Of a stretch of DNA of 64,000 nt, positions 1-9,326 are shown piece after piece; the first letter of the stretch is position 1; each line of letters opens with the position of its first letter. The position numbers and the translations under genes were made by a program. This stretch comes from Paramesorhizobium deserti (GTDB lineage Bacteria; Pseudomonadota; Alphaproteobacteria; Rhizobiales; Rhizobiaceae). The stretch is taken from contig NZ_LNTU01000001.1 in NCBI RefSeq assembly GCF_001558695.1, positions 992,001 through 1,056,000 of the forward strand, read 5' to 3'. The notes beneath the pieces are model-generated. The model searched no databases. It was not told where the DNA came from and saw only the letters and a program-made list of their open reading frames with translations.

Positions 1-51
1 AAAAACAGTTGACGGGGTGCTGTAACAACAAAGATTTCAGGAGCCAAAAAC

Positions 52-258
52 ATGAAGAACCTTTTCGTTCGTTTCGCCAAGGATGAATCCGGCGCGACCG
101 CCATCGAATACGGCCTGATCGCCGCCCTCATCTCCGTCGCCGTGATCGGCGGTGCTACCGTTCTCGGCAACAACATTGACGCGAAGTTCGGTAAGATCGC
201 TACGACCATCGGCGGCGGCACAGACGACGACATCAACAAGGGCACGACGCCGAATTAA
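52..258 (+). CDS. pilA: Flp/Fap-type IVb pilin
   Basis: Major structural subunit candidate of the Tad (Flp) type IVb pilus. The 68-residue product has a short basic leader ending at Gly14, followed by A-T-A-I-E-Y, which gives the Glu at +5 and Tyr at +6 that prepilin peptidase of this family requires after cleavage at Gly14. A hydrophobic assembly helix (about residues 21-41) follows, then a Gly/Asp-rich polar tail. An AGGAG ribosome-binding site lies 6-7 bases before the ATG. It heads the cpa/tad locus. The pilin class is certain; that it is the major pilin is inferred from position and length. Confidence 0.93.
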   Translation: MKNLFVRFAKDESGATAIEYGLIAALISVAVIGGATVLGNNIDAKFGKIATTIGGGTDDDINKGTTPN

Positions 259-334
259 TATTCCGCCATGTCGAACATAATTGCCGCCTTTCATGTAGGC
301 GGCAATTATCATTTCTGTTTCAGGATGCGCCTCG

Positions 335-502
335 ATGACAGTTTTTAAAGCTCTTCTTCATGATCGAGCTGGTTCGGCTGCGGTTGAATACGGTCTGATA
401 GGCGCACTCGTCTCGATTGCTATTCTTGCAGGAATCCTGCAGCTCGCCGCGAGCCTTAGTTTGGATTCCATCGCGACACTTGTTTCCGACGCGATGAAAT
501 AG
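335..502 (+). CDS. second, 55-residue Flp-like pilin
   Basis: Short open frame of 55 codons between the first pilin and cpaA. Its product carries the same processing motif as the upstream pilin: Gly13 followed by S-A-A-V-E-Y, with Glu18 and Tyr19 at +5 and +6, then a hydrophobic helix (about residues 20-40) and a very short tail (L-V-S-D-A-M-K). An AGGA lies about 10 bases before the ATG. Its tail is much shorter than that of the first pilin, so it may be a minor pilin or an assembly-priming subunit. Expression is not proven by sequence, but motif, spacing and operon position all support a real gene. Confidence 0.8.
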   Translation: MTVFKALLHDRAGSAAVEYGLIGALVSIAILAGILQLAASLSLDSIATLVSDAMK

Positions 503-538
503 CAGCGCCATGCGCGCATTTTTGGTTTTGGGGGAGCC

Positions 539-1060
539 ATGATCGAAGCGGCCATTCTCATTGTGTTTCCTTTCGCGATGGCATTCGCTGCGGTCTCCGA
601 CCTCCTGTCGATGACCATCCAGAATCGGGTATCGCTGATCCTGGTCGGCGCTTTCGCCGTTCTCGCGCCGCTGACCGGCATGGCATGGGATGTCTATTCC
701 CTGCATTTCGCCGCCGGCCTTGCCATATTGGCAGTGACCTTCGGCCTCTTCGCCATCCGCGCCATGGGCGGGGGAGACGCCAAGCTGATGGCGGCGACCG
801 CCGTCTGGTTCGGCTGGGATATCCAGCTGGTCGCCTATCTTGCCACGGCCTCCGTGCTGGGCGGCATGCTGACGCTGGCCATCCTGGCCTATCGCAGATC
901 GCCCATCGCCGTCGTCGCGGGGCGCTTCGAGTTCATGCGCCGCCTGGCGCAGCACGATATCGGCATTCCCTACGGCATCGCGTTGGGTGCGGCCGGCCTT
1001 CTCACCTTCCCGCAATCCGCGCCCGGCGCCTGGGTTCTCGACCGGCTTTCATCCATCTGA
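539..1060 (+). CDS. cpaA: CpaA, type IV prepilin peptidase (A24)
   Basis: Inner-membrane aspartyl protease that would cleave the leader of the two upstream pilins at their Gly. The 173-residue protein has only the peptidase core, as usual for Tad systems, without the N-terminal methylase domain of PilD. The two catalytic aspartates are visible: Asp21 in A-V-S-D-L and Asp80 in the G-G-G-D-A-K motif. Several hydrophobic segments span the membrane. A GGGGGAG ribosome-binding site lies just before the ATG. It follows the second pilin by 36 bases. Confidence 0.95.
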   Translation: MIEAAILIVFPFAMAFAAVSDLLSMTIQNRVSLILVGAFAVLAPLTGMAWDVYSLHFAAGLAILAVTFGLFAIRAMGGGDAKLMAATAVWFGWDIQLVAYLATASVLGGMLTLAILAYRRSPIAVVAGRFEFMRRLAQHDIGIPYGIALGAAGLLTFPQSAPGAWVLDRLSSI

Positions 1061-1173
1061 ACTCAACCATTAAATTTTTCTGCCCGGCGATAAGATTGCG
1101 TTAACCATAATTACACGATTCCCGCTGCATGTTCGGCTCGCGTATTGGGGCGCAGTTGTGCAGGGTGGGAAAA

Positions 1174-1980
1174 ATGAGATCAGCACGCCTGGTCGTTCTG
1201 GCCGTCGCGGTCGTTGCCGCCGCAGGGGCAGGCTATATCGCGATGAGCATGTCGGCAGCGCCGCCACCCGTCGTCGAGACCGCCGCGCCCGCACCACAGA
1301 TCGAATTGCGGGATGTTCTCGTCGCCACCGAAAATCTCGGTGTCGGCACGGAAGTGCGCGACCAGATGCGCTGGCAGTCCTGGCCGGCCGAGGCGATCAG
1401 CGACGGCTATATCACGCGCAGCGCCGAACCGCAGGCTATGGATGAGCTCAAGGGATCGACCGTCCGGCTGCAGTTCATGGCGGGCGAGCCCATCCGCAAG
1501 GCCAAGCTGATCGGCCCCGGACAGAGCTTCATGTCGGCGATGCTGCCGCCCGGCATGCGCGCCGTGGCGACGCAGATCTCCGCCGATACGTCCGCCGGCG
1601 GCTTCATCCTTCCCAATGATTTCGTCGACGTGATCATGACGCGCAGGCAGGAGGGCGACGGCGGCGGGCGACGCTTCCTGACCGAAACGATCCTGGAGAA
1701 CATTCGCGTCCTGGCCATCGACCAGGCCATCCAGGAAGACGAAAAGGGCAACAAGGTCATCGTCGGCCAGACCGCGACGCTGGAAGTGACGCCGCAGCAG
1801 GCGGAGATCATTACGGTTGCGCAGCAGATGGCGGATCGTCTGAGCCTCGCGCTGCGCTCGACACTTGACGCGCAGGAGCCCGCGGAAAAGGAAGCCGACT
1901 ATCTGGTTTCAGCACCCGGGCGGCGCGGAACGGTGAAACTCATCAAATCGGGAACCGTGATTGAAGTGGGGGCGAAATGA
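1174..1980 (+). CDS. cpaB: CpaB/RcpC, Flp pilus assembly periplasmic protein
   Basis: Tad pilus assembly protein thought to work at the outer-membrane secretin or pilus channel. The 268-residue product has an N-terminal membrane anchor or signal (residues 1-25), a SAF-type domain (about 45-115) and a C-terminal CpaB domain containing D-F-V-D-V-I. An in-frame ATG 45 bases upstream exists, but the chosen ATG has a GGTGGGA ribosome-binding site and places the hydrophobic segment directly at the N-terminus. Its stop overlaps the first ATG of cpaC (ATGA). A 113-base gap separates it from cpaA. Confidence 0.92.
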   Translation: MRSARLVVLAVAVVAAAGAGYIAMSMSAAPPPVVETAAPAPQIELRDVLVATENLGVGTEVRDQMRWQSWPAEAISDGYITRSAEPQAMDELKGSTVRLQFMAGEPIRKAKLIGPGQSFMSAMLPPGMRAVATQISADTSAGGFILPNDFVDVIMTRRQEGDGGGRRFLTETILENIRVLAIDQAIQEDEKGNKVIVGQTATLEVTPQQAEIITVAQQMADRLSLALRSTLDAQEPAEKEADYLVSAPGRRGTVKLIKSGTVIEVGAK

Positions 1981-3740
1981 ATAGGAAAAGCAACCCGCTT
2001 TTGGAGCATCTCACATTAAAGCGGAAACGCTTGCGGGACAGCGCCCCCCTCTGCCCTGCCGGGCATCTCCCCCGCAAGGAGGGAGATTACGCTGTCAGTT
2101 CCGCTTCCGCCAATCGCTGTTGTAAGGCTAGTGCCGTCATCGATGCCAGGCAATCTCCCCCCTTGCGGGGGAGATGTCCGGTAGGACAGAGGGTGGCGTA
2201 TCGCGGTTTCGTTAAAGCAGGAATCGCCGTTCCTCTCTCCATCGCCCTTCTCGCGCTAACCGCGACCGTCACCCCGCCAGCCCATGCCGAAAGCAACGTC
2301 GTGCGGCTGACGGGCCAGAACGGCGGCGCCAAGCGGGTCAAGCTGGGATTGAACAAATCGATCGTCATCGACCTGCCGCAGGATGCCTATGATATCCTCG
2401 TCGCCAATCCGGAGGTCGCGGATGCCGTGACGCGTACGTCACGGCGCATCTATCTCTTCGGAAAGCAGGTCGGCCAGACCAATATCTTCGTCTTCGGGCC
2501 AAACGGCGAGCAGATCGCCAGCCTCGACCTGGAGATCGAGCGCGATGTGGCCGGTCTCAACCATTATCTGAAGAAATATATTCCGGGTTCCGACATTACC
2601 GTCGAGCTCATCAACGACAACGTCGTGCTGACGGGGACCGTACAGACGCCGCAGGATTCGGCCAGGGCGGCGAAACTGGCCGGGCTTTTCGTCTCGGGCG
2701 GTGAAGCGACCACCGGGCAATACACGACCACCGCCTCGGCGCCGACCGACGGCGGCGGCGTCGATATCAACAATCCGGACCAGCAGCGTCGCTCGAGCAA
2801 GATCGTCAATCTCATCAAGATCACCGGCGAGGACCAGGTGACGCTGAAGGTGACGGTGGCGGAGGTCAATCGCTCCGTCATGAAGCAGCTCGGCGTCAAC
2901 ATGATCGGCTCGGGCAGCGCCGACGGCATCAGCTATGGCGGCATCTCGGAGAATGTCGCGGGCTTTGTCGGCAAGGCGATCACCAACTCCGGCGCCGCGA
3001 TCTCCGGCGAGTTCGGCAGCGGAACCCTTACGGCCTACCTCAACGCCATGGAACTGGCGGGCGTGATGAAGACGCTCGCCGAACCGACGCTGACCGCCAT
3101 TTCCGGCGAGAAGGCGACGTTCAAGGTGGGCGGCGAATACAACATCATCAGCGGCCAGGAAGTCGAGGTTAACAGGGTCACCGGCAAGGAAACCCCTGTC
3201 ATCACGCATGAAAAGATCGAATACGGCATCGGCCTCGAATTCATGCCGGTGGTGCTCTCGCCGGGGCGCATCAGCCTGAAGGTGCGCACCGCCGTCTCGG
3301 AACCGGTCCTGGAATCCTCGATCGCCATGAGCGGCGGCGTGTCGAGCCCGGCAGGCAACATCCTGTCGCTGCGCAGACGCGTGGCCGACACCACCGTGGA
3401 GCTGCCCTCCGGCGGCTCGATGATGATCGCCGGCCTCATCCGCGACGAAACCCGGCAGGCGATCTCCGGCTATCCCGGACTGTCGAAGATCCCGGTTCTC
3501 GGCACGCTTTTCCGCAGCCGCGATTTCGTGCGCAATGAGACGGAGCTGGTCATCCTGATCACGCCCTATCTGGTGCGTCCCGTGGCGCGCAACGCGCTCG
3601 CGCGGCCCGACGACAATCTGGCGCCGGCCAGCGACGCCGCCGGCTACATTCTCGGCCGGGTCAACCGCGTGTACGGCACGGCCCAGGCGCAACTGCCAGC
3701 CGGACGCTATCACGGCGTCGTCGGCTATATCTACAAATAA
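1977..3740 (+). CDS. cpaC: CpaC/RcpA, Tad pilus outer-membrane secretin
   Basis: Secretin forming the outer-membrane pore of the Tad pilus. It has a pilus/BON-type N-domain (I-P-G-S-D-I-T-V-E, about residues 200-225) and a C-terminal secretin domain ending in the usual G-Y-P-G-L-S-K-I-P-V-L-G-T-L-F signature near residue 505. The signal peptide (hydrophobic run then P-P-A-H-A) starts only at about residue 77. The 70-odd residues before it are coded by a ~158-base palindromic repeat (2041-2198) that keeps the frame open. The ATG overlapping the cpaB stop gives 587 residues. A GTG at 2193, inside the end of the repeat and preceded by purine-rich sequence, would give a normal n-region and about 515 residues, and I think it is the more likely functional start. 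Confidence 0.9.
   Translation: MNRKSNPLLEHLTLKRKRLRDSAPLCPAGHLPRKEGDYAVSSASANRCCKASAVIDARQSPPLRGRCPVGQRVAYRGFVKAGIAVPLSIALLALTATVTPPAHAESNVVRLTGQNGGAKRVKLGLNKSIVIDLPQDAYDILVANPEVADAVTRTSRRIYLFGKQVGQTNIFVFGPNGEQIASLDLEIERDVAGLNHYLKKYIPGSDITVELINDNVVLTGTVQTPQDSARAAKLAGLFVSGGEATTGQYTTTASAPTDGGGVDINNPDQQRRSSKIVNLIKITGEDQVTLKVTVAEVNRSVMKQLGVNMIGSGSADGISYGGISENVAGFVGKAITNSGAAISGEFGSGTLTAYLNAMELAGVMKTLAEPTLTAISGEKATFKVGGEYNIISGQEVEVNRVTGKETPVITHEKIEYGIGLEFMPVVLSPGRISLKVRTAVSEPVLESSIAMSGGVSSPAGNILSLRRRVADTTVELPSGGSMMIAGLIRDETRQAISGYPGLSKIPVLGTLFRSRDFVRNETELVILITPYLVRPVARNALARPDDNLAPASDAAGYILGRVNRVYGTAQAQLPAGRYHGVVGYIYK
2041..2198. repeat. palindromic mosaic repeat, copy 1, inside the 5' end of cpaC
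   Basis: The two ends (2041-2088 and 2152-2198) are inverted copies of each other over about 47 bases (cccctctg-ccctgccgg-catctccccc type). They flank a middle that shares the tract cgccaatcgc with the copy at 60252-60413. The layout resembles the Bru-RS and RIME-type palindromic repeats of Brucella and rhizobia, recalled from family knowledge and not searched. Total length is not a reason for frame loss here because all codons stay open. Confidence 0.88.
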
Positions 3741-3754
3741 AGGGGAACGCGGTG

Positions 3755-4447
3755 ATGCTCAGACAATCCTTCCGCAGCAAGCCCGCCCTGGCGCTTTTGG
3801 CGGCCCTTGCCATTTCCGGCTGCGCCAGCAACCGGAACATGACAACCGGCGCGCTCCCGGATGATTACCGCACCAATCACCCGATCACCATCGCCGAGCG
3901 CGAGCAGGTGGTGGATATTCCCGTCAGCCATGGCGACCGGCGTCTCACCCCCAGCCAGCGCAGCATCGTGCAGAACGCGCTCGTCAACTATCGGGCAAAC
4001 GGCTCCGGCATGGTCTATATCATGCTGCCGTCAGGCGCGCCCAACGAGGCGGCGGCCTACAGGCTGAGCACCGAGATCGCGGATGTGCTGCGCAAGGGTG
4101 GCGTGCGGCAAGGCAATATCGCGACGGAAACCTATGCGGCGCAGTCGCCCGAAGCCGCGCCGATCCGCATCAGCTATTATGCGATGACCGCCGCGACGGG
4201 ACCCTGCGGCCGGTGGCCCGACGATCTGCTCAATACCGCCGAGAACAAGCATTATGCGAATTTCGGCTGCGCCAACCAGAACAATCTGGCGGCCCAGATC
4301 GCCAATCCGGCCGACCTGCTCGGTCCGCGCGCGCCTGGTGAGATCGACGCGACACGGCGCGGCAATGTGATCGGCGATTACCAGGACAATTCACAAAGCC
4401 TCAGCGGAGTCTGGCAAGAGTCGCGCAGCCGGCAAGCCGAATACTGA
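3755..4447 (+). CDS. cpaD: CpaD, Tad pilus assembly lipoprotein
   Basis: Outer-membrane lipoprotein associated with the Tad secretin. The 230-residue product has a lipoprotein signal with lipobox I-S-G-C (Cys near residue 24) and the CpaD domain over the rest. A GTG immediately precedes the ATG in frame (3752). The AGGGGA ribosome-binding site at 3741 is better spaced for the ATG (8 bases). It lies 14 bases after cpaC and 18 before cpaE, so it is co-transcribed with both. Confidence 0.92.
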   Translation: MLRQSFRSKPALALLAALAISGCASNRNMTTGALPDDYRTNHPITIAEREQVVDIPVSHGDRRLTPSQRSIVQNALVNYRANGSGMVYIMLPSGAPNEAAAYRLSTEIADVLRKGGVRQGNIATETYAAQSPEAAPIRISYYAMTAATGPCGRWPDDLLNTAENKHYANFGCANQNNLAAQIANPADLLGPRAPGEIDATRRGNVIGDYQDNSQSLSGVWQESRSRQAEY

Positions 4448-4465
4448 TCGAAGCGGAAGCGAGCA

Positions 4466-5746
4466 ATGAACAGCCTGGCCTACGAACATGATGAAAGCAC
4501 CGATCCGGTCCTGCGGCAGGAAAGCATGGGCGCCCTGCAGTCGCTGCGGCCGATCCCGCGCATTTCCATCCAGGCATTCTGCGAGACAGACGGCGTCGCC
4601 AAGCCGATCGAACGGGCGGGCGAGGACCGCCGCATGGCCAAGACCCATCTGAAGGTCCATATGGGCGGCATCGAGGCAGCGACCGAATTCTACCAGACCG
4701 CGCCGACGCCCAACCTGATGATCATCGAATCCTCGGCCGCGCCGCGCGCGTTGCTCGATCGTCTGGCACGGCTTTCGCAGGTGTGCGATCCCGGCTCGAA
4801 GGTGATGGTGATCGGCCATTCCAACGATGTCTGGCTTTATCGCGAACTGATCCGCCGCGGCATTTCGGAATATATCGTCGCGCCGGTCTCGCTGGCCGAT
4901 ATCATCGCCATCGTCTCATCGATCTTCGTTGCGCCAGAAGCCGAACCGATCGGCCGCTCGCTCGCCTTTATCGGCGCCAAGGGCGGCGTCGGCTCCTCGA
5001 CCATCGCCCACAACATCGCCTGGACGATCTCGACCCAGTTCGAGAACGATGTGGTGATCGCCGATATGGATCTGCCCTACGGCACCGCCAACATCAATTT
5101 CGACCAGGACCCGGCGCAGGGCATAGCCGATGCCGTGTTCTCGCCGGAGCGGATCGATGAGGTCTATCTCGACCGCCTGCTGGCGCAATGCGCGGATCAT
5201 CTTTCGCTGCTCGCCGCCCCCTCCATGCTCGACCGCACCTTCGACTTCAACGAGGACGCCTTCGCCAATCTGATCGATGTCGCCCAGCGCTCCGCGCCGC
5301 ATGTCGTCCTGGACGTGCCGCATGGCTGGAACAGCTGGACCCGCACGACGCTTGCACGCGCCGACGAGGTGGTGATCGTGGCCGCGCCCGAGCTCGCAAA
5401 CCTGCGCAATGCCAAGAACCTGATCGACACGCTTAAAGCATTGCGGCCCAACGATGCGCCGCCGCGCCTCATCCTCAACCAGATCGGCGTGCCAAAACGT
5501 CCGGAGATATCGCCCGGCGATTTCGTCGAGCCCCTGGGCGTGGAGCCAATCGCGCTTATCGGCTTCGAGCCACAACTCTTCGGCAATGCCGCCAATAATG
5601 GCCGCATGCTGAGCGAAACAGAGCCCTCGCATGCGATCGTGCAGGCCATTACCGAGATCGCCCATATCCTGACGGGCCGCGGCGAGGTGAAGAGCAGGAA
5701 GAAGAGCGGACTGACGAGCCTCCTCGACAGGCTGCGCAGGAAATGA
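4466..5746 (+). CDS. cpaE: CpaE/TadZ, MinD-like pilus localisation ATPase
   Basis: Cytoplasmic protein that positions the Tad machine. The 426 residues hold an atypical receiver-like domain (about 50-160, M-I-I-E-S-S in place of the phosphoacceptor strand) and a C-terminal ParA/MinD-type ATPase domain (about 165-405). The deviant Walker A reads K-G-G-V-G-S-S-T: the signature first lysine is kept, but the usual lysine before S/T is serine, as in other CpaE/TadZ proteins. Switch I (D-M-D-L-P-Y-G) and the L-D-V-P-H strand are present. It sits between cpaD and cpaF in the usual order. Confidence 0.93.
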   Translation: MNSLAYEHDESTDPVLRQESMGALQSLRPIPRISIQAFCETDGVAKPIERAGEDRRMAKTHLKVHMGGIEAATEFYQTAPTPNLMIIESSAAPRALLDRLARLSQVCDPGSKVMVIGHSNDVWLYRELIRRGISEYIVAPVSLADIIAIVSSIFVAPEAEPIGRSLAFIGAKGGVGSSTIAHNIAWTISTQFENDVVIADMDLPYGTANINFDQDPAQGIADAVFSPERIDEVYLDRLLAQCADHLSLLAAPSMLDRTFDFNEDAFANLIDVAQRSAPHVVLDVPHGWNSWTRTTLARADEVVIVAAPELANLRNAKNLIDTLKALRPNDAPPRLILNQIGVPKRPEISPGDFVEPLGVEPIALIGFEPQLFGNAANNGRMLSETEPSHAIVQAITEIAHILTGRGEVKSRKKSGLTSLLDRLRRK

Positions 5747-5769
5747 CCCACGGAGCGGCGGAATAGACC

Positions 5770-7236
5770 ATGTTCGGCAAGAGAGGCAGTGACGGGGGCA
5801 GGCGTGTGGAGGCGAATTTTCGCCCGCTCGGTACGCCTGCGCCAGTGCCGGCCGCACCCCCGAAGCCAACGCCGGCACATGCAGCCATCATCGAGCCGGG
5901 CAGCCCGACCGCGGTGTCTTCCGTCCGCCCGGCCGCGCCGATGCGCGAGAAGAGCGACGGCTATTACACGACAAAAAGCCAAGTGTTTGCGGCGCTGATC
6001 GACACGATCGATCTCTCGCAGCTTTCCAAGATGGAAGCCGATGCGGCGCGCGAGGAAATCCGCGACATCGTCAACGATATCATCGCCATCAAGAATTTCG
6101 CGATGTCCATCTCCGAGCAGGAGGAACTGCTCGACGACATCTGCAATGACGTGCTTGGCTACGGCCCGCTGGAGCCGCTGCTTGCGCGCGACGACATCGC
6201 CGACATCATGGTCAACGGCGCGCGCAAGACTTACATCGAAGTGGATGGCAAGGTGCAGGAAACCGGCATCCGCTTCCGCGACAACCAGCAGCTTTTGAAC
6301 ATCTGCCAGCGCATCGTCAGCCAAGTGGGCCGGCGCGTCGATGAATCGAGCCCGATCTGCGACGCTCGCCTGCCTGATGGATCGCGCGTCAATGTCATCG
6401 CTCCGCCGCTCGCCATCGACGGCGCGGTGCTGACCATCCGCAAGTTCAAGAAGGACAAGCTGACGCTCGACCAATTGGTGCGTTTCGGCGCGATCTCGCC
6501 GCACGGCGCGGAGATCCTGCAGATCATCGGCCGCGTGCGCTGCAACGTGATCATCTCCGGCGGCACCGGCTCGGGCAAGACGACGCTTTTGAACTGCCTG
6601 ACGCGCTATATCGATCAGGACGAGCGCATCATCACCTGCGAGGATTCGGCCGAGTTGCAATTGCAGCAGCCGCATGTTGTGCGGCTGGAAACCCGGCCGC
6701 CCAATCTGGAGGGCGAGGGCGAGGTCACCATGCGCGATCTCGTCAAGAACTGCCTGCGCATGCGGCCCGAGCGCATCATCGTCGGCGAAGTACGCGGGCC
6801 GGAGGTGTTCGACCTCCTGCAGGCCATGAACACCGGCCATGACGGCTCTATGGGCACCATCCACTCGAACAGCCCGCGGGAGTGTCTCAACCGTATCGAG
6901 GCGATGATCGCCATGGGCGGCTTCACTCTGCCGCCGAAGACGGTGCGCGAGATCATCGTCGGCTCGGTCGATATCATCATCCAGGCGGCGCGCCTGCGCG
7001 ACGGCTCACGACGCATCACGCACATCACCGAGGTTGTGGGCATGGAAGGCGACGTCATCATCACGCAGGACCTGCTCACCTACGACATCAAGGGCGAGGA
7101 TGCCCAAGGCAGGATCATCGGCGAGCATGTCTCCACCGGTATCGGCAGGCCTGCCTTCTGGGAGCGCGCCCGCTATTATAACGAGGAGCAGCGCCTCGCC
7201 GCCGCCCTCGATGCGATGGAAAGGGCCAAGCCGTGA
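5770..7236 (+). CDS. cpaF: CpaF/TadA, pilus assembly ATPase
   Basis: Hexameric secretion ATPase that powers Flp pilus extension at the inner membrane. The 488-residue product has a low-complexity Pro/Ala N-terminus (1-60), an N-terminal GSPII_E domain, a Walker [10 protein letters not shown] near residue 265 and the Asp/His-box and Walker B region [10 protein letters not shown] followed by [11 protein letters not shown]. It starts 24 bases after cpaE. The tadB start follows within 20 bases. Confidence 0.96.
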   Translation: MFGKRGSDGGRRVEANFRPLGTPAPVPAAPPKPTPAHAAIIEPGSPTAVSSVRPAAPMREKSDGYYTTKSQVFAALIDTIDLSQLSKMEADAAREEIRDIVNDIIAIKNFAMSISEQEELLDDICNDVLGYGPLEPLLARDDIADIMVNGARKTYIEVDGKVQETGIRFRDNQQLLNICQRIVSQVGRRVDESSPICDARLPDGSRVNVIAPPLAIDGAVLTIRKFKKDKLTLDQLVRFGAISPHGAEILQIIGRVRCNVIISGGTGSGKTTLLNCLTRYIDQDERIITCEDSAELQLQQPHVVRLETRPPNLEGEGEVTMRDLVKNCLRMRPERIIVGEVRGPEVFDLLQAMNTGHDGSMGTIHSNSPRECLNRIEAMIAMGGFTLPPKTVREIIVGSVDIIIQAARLRDGSRRITHITEVVGMEGDVIITQDLLTYDIKGEDAQGRIIGEHVSTGIGRPAFWERARYYNEEQRLAAALDAMERAKP

Positions 7237-7255
7237 CGGGCGGGAGGCGCTGACG

Positions 7256-8269
7256 GTGTTCGGATCCCTGGGCTCCACACTCGCCTTCGCGCTGCTTGCG
7301 GCAATCGCTGCGGCCGCGCTCGTCTATGTGCTGCTCTTCGACAGGATCGCCGAAGGCAAAACCCGGGATCGCCGGCTCAACACCGTCAAGCAATCGGCGA
7401 CCAGCATTTCCAGCAAGAAAGCCGATCACGACCGCGCCGCGGAGATACAGAAACGGCGCAAATCGCTTCAGGACAATCTGAAAGACCTCGAAACCCGGCA
7501 AAAACTGCGCGAAAAAAATCAGAAATCGCCGCCTTTTCGCATGTTCCTGGCCCAGGCCGGGCTGAATATCACGGTCCGGCAGTTCTACATCTATTCGATG
7601 GCGGCGGCCGTGGCGATCACCCTGACCGCCATTCTTCTCGGCGTACCGATGCTGCTTGCGCCGGGTGTCTTCCTTGCAGGCAGCTTCGGACTGCCGCGAT
7701 GGTTCGTCGGCCATTTGCGCAACCGCCGCATCAAGGCCTTTCTCAACGAGTTCCCCAATGCACTCGACGTGATCATCCGCTCGGTGCGCTCCGGCCTGCC
7801 GCTCAATGACGGCCTGCGGTTGATCGCCAGCGAGGCACGCGAGCCAGTGCGCGGCGAATTCCGCCGCATCGTCGAGGCGCAGCAGATGGGTCTCACCATT
7901 CCCGAGGCAGTGGCGAAGATGCCCGATTCCATGCCCTGCCCCGAAGCCAACTTCTTCGCCATCGTCATCCAGATCCAGGCGCAGGCCGGCGGCAATCTCT
8001 CGGAAGCGCTGGGCAATCTCTCGCGCGTGCTGCGCGACCGCAAGAAGATGAAGGCGAAGGTGAATGCGCTATCGATGGAGGCCAAGGCTTCCGCCGCCAT
8101 TATCGGCGCCCTGCCGTTCATCGTCACATTGCTGATCTATCTCTCGAGCCCGCAATATATCCTGCTTCTCTTCACCAGCCAGACGGGCCATCTGCTTCTC
8201 GGCATTTCCGCCGTACTGATGACCATCGGCATGCTGATCATGAAGAAGATGATCAATTTCAACATGTAG
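7256..8269 (+). CDS. tadB: TadB, Tad pilus inner-membrane platform protein
   Basis: Platform protein of the type II secretion F family, partner of TadC. A longer frame runs back into cpaF, but I chose the GTG at 7256 because GGGAGG lies 8 bases before it and translation then opens directly with a membrane segment (F-G-S-L-G-S-T-L-A-F). The 337-residue product has N-terminal membrane helices, a charged cytoplasmic stretch (about 35-90), the T2SSF domain with L-N-D-G-L-R-L-I, and two C-terminal helices. It is 8 bases from tadC. Confidence 0.92.
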   Translation: MFGSLGSTLAFALLAAIAAAALVYVLLFDRIAEGKTRDRRLNTVKQSATSISSKKADHDRAAEIQKRRKSLQDNLKDLETRQKLREKNQKSPPFRMFLAQAGLNITVRQFYIYSMAAAVAITLTAILLGVPMLLAPGVFLAGSFGLPRWFVGHLRNRRIKAFLNEFPNALDVIIRSVRSGLPLNDGLRLIASEAREPVRGEFRRIVEAQQMGLTIPEAVAKMPDSMPCPEANFFAIVIQIQAQAGGNLSEALGNLSRVLRDRKKMKAKVNALSMEAKASAAIIGALPFIVTLLIYLSSPQYILLLFTSQTGHLLLGISAVLMTIGMLIMKKMINFNM

Positions 8270-8277
8270 GCGCTGCC

Positions 8278-9276
8278 ATGGCTTCCCTCATCGCGCAAAA
8301 GCTGACCGATCCGCAGTTCCTGATCGCCATGTTCGTCGGGGTCGCGGTCTTCGCGACGCTTATCACCCTGCTGATGCCGCTCTTCAGCGCCAACGGGCTC
8401 AAATCCCGCATGAAGACTGTCGCGCTGGAACGTGATGCCATCCGCATCCGTGAGCGGGCGCGCCTCGCCGCCGAGGGCGACAAGCGGCGCGGCCTGCGCC
8501 ACACGCAGAAGCCGGGCATCCGCGATTTCGTGGAAAAGCTCGACTTGAAGCGGGCGCTGGCCGACGAAAAGACGGTCGCGGCCCTGCGCAATGCCGGCTT
8601 TCGCGGGCAAAACCCGTTGAACGTCTTCCTGTTCATGCGCTTCGTCCTGCCCTTCGCCGGCCTGACGCTGACGGCGTTCTACATCTTCGGGCTCGGCGTG
8701 CTGGCCGAACAGCCGCTGTTCGTCCGCATCATGGTCTGCATCTTCGGCGGTTATGCCGGGTTCTATGCGCCCAATCTCTACGTCTCCAACCGGGCTGCCA
8801 AGCGCAAGCAGTCGATCCAGCTCGCATGGCCCGATGCCCTCGACCTGATGCTGATCTGTGTGGAATCAGGCATGTCGACGGAGGCCGCCTTCCGCAAGGT
8901 GGCCGAGGAGATCGGCGTCCAGTCCGTGGAACTGGCGGAGGAATTCGTGCTGACCAATGCGGAATTGTCATTCCTGCCGGAACGTCGGCAGGCCTATGAA
9001 AACCTCGCCAACCGCACGGGCATGGAATCGGTCAAATCGGTGACGCAGGCACTTATCCAGGCCGAACGCTACGGTACGCCGGTCGCTCAGGCGCTCAGGA
9101 CGCTTTCTCAGGAGAGCCGCGACATGCGGCTGACGGAGGCGGAGAAGAAGGCGGCGGCGCTGCCGCCGAAGCTGACCGTGCCGATGGTGGTGTTCTTCCT
9201 GCCGGTGCTCTTCATGGTGATCTTAGGCCCGGCCTTCATCCAGATCAGCTCGCAGGGCGGCTTTTTCGGCCAGTAA
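8278..9276 (+). CDS. tadC: TadC, Tad pilus inner-membrane platform protein
   Basis: Second platform protein of the T2SSF family, 332 residues, with an N-terminal membrane helix (15-40), two helices around residues 115-165, a T2SSF domain (E-S-G-M-S-T-E-A-A-F-R-K) and a C-terminal helix (L-T-V-P-M-V-V-F-F-L-P-V-L-F). It is the last gene of the block. TadE, TadF and TadG are not found after it, and TadD lies 8 kb away at 17477. Confidence 0.94.
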   Translation: MASLIAQKLTDPQFLIAMFVGVAVFATLITLLMPLFSANGLKSRMKTVALERDAIRIRERARLAAEGDKRRGLRHTQKPGIRDFVEKLDLKRALADEKTVAALRNAGFRGQNPLNVFLFMRFVLPFAGLTLTAFYIFGLGVLAEQPLFVRIMVCIFGGYAGFYAPNLYVSNRAAKRKQSIQLAWPDALDLMLICVESGMSTEAAFRKVAEEIGVQSVELAEEFVLTNAELSFLPERRQAYENLANRTGMESVKSVTQALIQAERYGTPVAQALRTLSQESRDMRLTEAEKKAAALPPKLTVPMVVFFLPVLFMVILGPAFIQISSQGGFFGQ

Positions 9277-9290
9277 TCCAGTAATTGTGA

Positions 9291-9317
9291 TGACGGAGGA
9301 GGAATGCCCCTCCGTCA
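9291..9317. terminator. hairpin between tadC and fabI
   Basis: Perfect 9-base arms TGACGGAGG (9291-9299) and CCTCCGTCA (9309-9317) sit in the 50-base gap between two convergent genes. There is no strong T-run, so this is a likely but weak bidirectional terminator. Confidence 0.6.
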
Positions 9318-9326
9318 GAGCTCCAA

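Noticed and set aside
5197-6864. 555-codon minus-strand frame opposite cpaE and cpaF
   Set aside because: Lies across two well-supported genes on the other strand; composition typical of antisense frames.
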